From Azotimanducus chitobiosivorans (GTDB taxonomy: Bacteria; Pseudomonadota; Gammaproteobacteria; Pseudomonadales; Azotimanducaceae): 64,000 nt of DNA. Under the pieces are notes generated by a model. That model was given only the letters and a program-made list of their open reading frames with translations, searched no databases and was not told where the DNA came from. Where the stretch lies: positions 682,001-746,000 of the forward strand of contig OZ241339.1 in NCBI GenBank assembly GCA_965200235.1, in the 5' to 3' direction. Made by a program: the position numbers and the translations under genes. Positions 62,589 to 64,000 of this stretch are shown here, one piece after another; positions within the stretch are counted from its first letter, which is position 1, and the number at the start of each line of letters is the position of its first letter.

Positions 62589-64000
62589 TTACGGCATATA
62601 CCAGATCGGCGAAGAGTATGCTCGGTCCTGAATCGTCTTCGGCACTTCTTCCGGCAACTCGACGCCGAATTGGACAGCATCGTAGGTGCTCCATCGCGGT
62701 CTCGGTATTTCAATCGTGCGTGCGTAATAGAAGGTGCGCTGTTCGGCATCAAAGTCGGGACCGGTCCAGACGATGGCCAGCTCGCTTGCGCCGATGCTGT
62801 TTGTATAGCTCGCAGCCTCGACATCAACGCTTGAGCCGACTGGTGCGAGCGTACAGGTCTCAGGGTCAATCATGCGATCATCCGACCACGCCACATCGTA
62901 GATTCGCTCTGCGAGGCTGCCGTCCCGCCGTTGCCAGCCCTTGATGATTTGCACGCGATCGAGGTTGGCGCCGATCGGGTCTTTGGCAGCAAGCACAAGA
63001 ATGCTCGGCGCTCCGTCTTTCGGTGCGGATGTCAACTCGCCGCCCATTGAACCATAGCTGCTGCGCAAGGCGGGTAGTGAGTCGTGCCGGATGCGGCTCG
63101 GAGTCCGCGAACTTGCCCCAGAAATTATCTTCTTCGGTGGTGGTGGAGGTGTTGTGCCCTTCGGTGCTACCGATCAGTCCGAACTTGTAAGGGTTCACGC
63201 CAAGCCGCGCGTCAAGGCCGAGACCGATCTTGAGGACGCCTCGTGCGTACTCGCTCGCAAGCATCGAATCTTCTTTTTCTGCGCTCATGCCGATATTGCC
63301 CATATCCCAGTTCTCGAAATCGGCGAATTCATCGTTCGGCGAGAGTGTCGGGTGGGACTCAGAACCGCCTTTCACTTGCGTCACTTCATAGACGGGTTCC
63401 CAGCGCGCGCTGAGGCGCGCCTACTCGGTGTCGGCCATCGTCAGGTGCGGGAACTGTGTACCATTAGAAAGATTGGCGTTGTGCGGAATAGTGATCGCCT
63501 AGCCGGTCTTGGCCTCATAGGCTGCGAGCCAGCGCCACAGGTCGCGCGGGTCGATACTATCCTGTCCGGAGAAGGGCGCCACTTGTCCAGTCTTGGCGAG
63601 GTCATCCGCGAACACAACGACGCGGTGCAGGTTGTTGCTGTCACGCATTGCCGTCCATTCATAGCCGGTCAGCGTCGTGAATTTGCCGGTCTCGTAATAC
63701 TCGTCCGAGGTCTTGGCCACGTCGCGCCAAATCTCTTGCTGCACCGATTTCGAGAACACCGGAATGTCTACTTTGTGATCGGAATCGATACTGTCGCTGA
63801 AGTCGAGCACTATTGAGAGCTGATCGCCTGATGTCTGCGCTTCGCGCCAGCGAGCAGCAACATCCGTGTTCATCACCAAGGTGTCATTGATCGTGTAGCG
63901 AAAATGGCCACTGAGATACTCGGCGTGATCAGAGACGACGAGAAAGTCCAAGGGACGGCGCAGAGGCACTTGCATACCGTTGTGCGCGCGCAGCGCCTGT
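62589..64000 (-). pseudogene. Decayed DUF3604 gene (5' end outside window)
   Basis: Pieces of a DUF3604 protein lie in order: RPLDFLVVSDHAEYLSGHF at the right edge, TLTGYEWTAMRDSNNLHRVVVF, IPHNANLSNG, then ARWEPVYEVTQVKGGSESHPTLSPNDEFADFE, EDNFWGKF, and MGGELTSAPKDGAPSILVLAAKDPIGANLDRVQIIKGW to the end. The frame is broken by TAG at 63499-63501 and at 63421-63423, and shifts near 63060, where the middle of the family (about 60-80 residues) is missing. The protein is not expected to be functional. Confidence 0.8.

Noticed and set aside
63421..63501. Possible amber (TAG) recoding in the DUF3604 gene
   Set aside because: A frameshift and a missing central segment occur in the same gene, so decay explains both stops more simply; no selenocysteine- or pyrrolysine-type element was seen.

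Overview
The window is chromosomal DNA of moderately high GC from a bacterium, most likely a free-living gammaproteobacterium. The rpmI-rplT-pheS-pheT-ihfA-merR-tRNA-Pro order, uvrC-pgsA, nrdR beside glyA, dnaB beside radA and alr, full-length proteobacterial PurL, TonB-dependent and RND transport, and several acyl-CoA dehydrogenases and CaiB-type transferases all point that way. The genus cannot be named from the sequence.

Layout. 1-6487: a hydantoin/ureide-type cluster. A TonB receptor and a hydantoinase-B-like subunit run left; an NCS1 permease, a protein with two avidin-like domains and an Asp/Glu/hydantoin-racemase family enzyme run right. A small palindrome lies between the two arms. 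6484-8324: a broken ATPase remnant, a secreted protein with a 27-C homopolymer in its 5' region, and YceI. 8430-14639: tadA-purL (4-nt overlap), a gamma carbonic anhydrase-like protein and an AAA ATPase whose 3' end lies in a MITE (14621-14933). 14970-24429: a biotin-dependent acyl-CoA carboxylase pair, DUF2817, nitroreductase-like, DUF3089, flavin reductase, acyl-CoA dehydrogenase and Ppx. 24430-27670: accessory DNA with repeat remnants, a Uma2 protein and a cytosine-methyltransferase/endonuclease pair. 27698-35941: a metallo-beta-lactamase-like protein with an altered metal motif, an RND adaptor/pump pair, a CaiB/BaiF transferase and NAD synthetase. 36021-38966: a small secreted Cys protein and two acyl-CoA dehydrogenases. 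39228-52997: translation, replication and repair core genes. 53008-57254: a secreted subtilase lipoprotein with a separate prodomain-like partner, and alr. 57328-62505: tRNA-Arg, HupE, a TolC-type channel, a Uma2 fragment, a CPT-like kinase, a nucleoside transporter and ExbD. 62589-64000: a decayed DUF3604 gene.

How the genes work together. The first cluster reads as uptake (TonB receptor, NCS1 permease) plus turnover (HyuB, racemase) of a cyclic ureide. The avidin-like protein is the unexpected member: biotin carries a fused ureido ring related to hydantoin, so ligand binding within this pathway is a reasonable hypothesis. Short IS5-like ends (GGAAGGTCT...) recur at four places and mark most breaks in expected gene order. 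Two of them abut the stop codon of the upstream gene.
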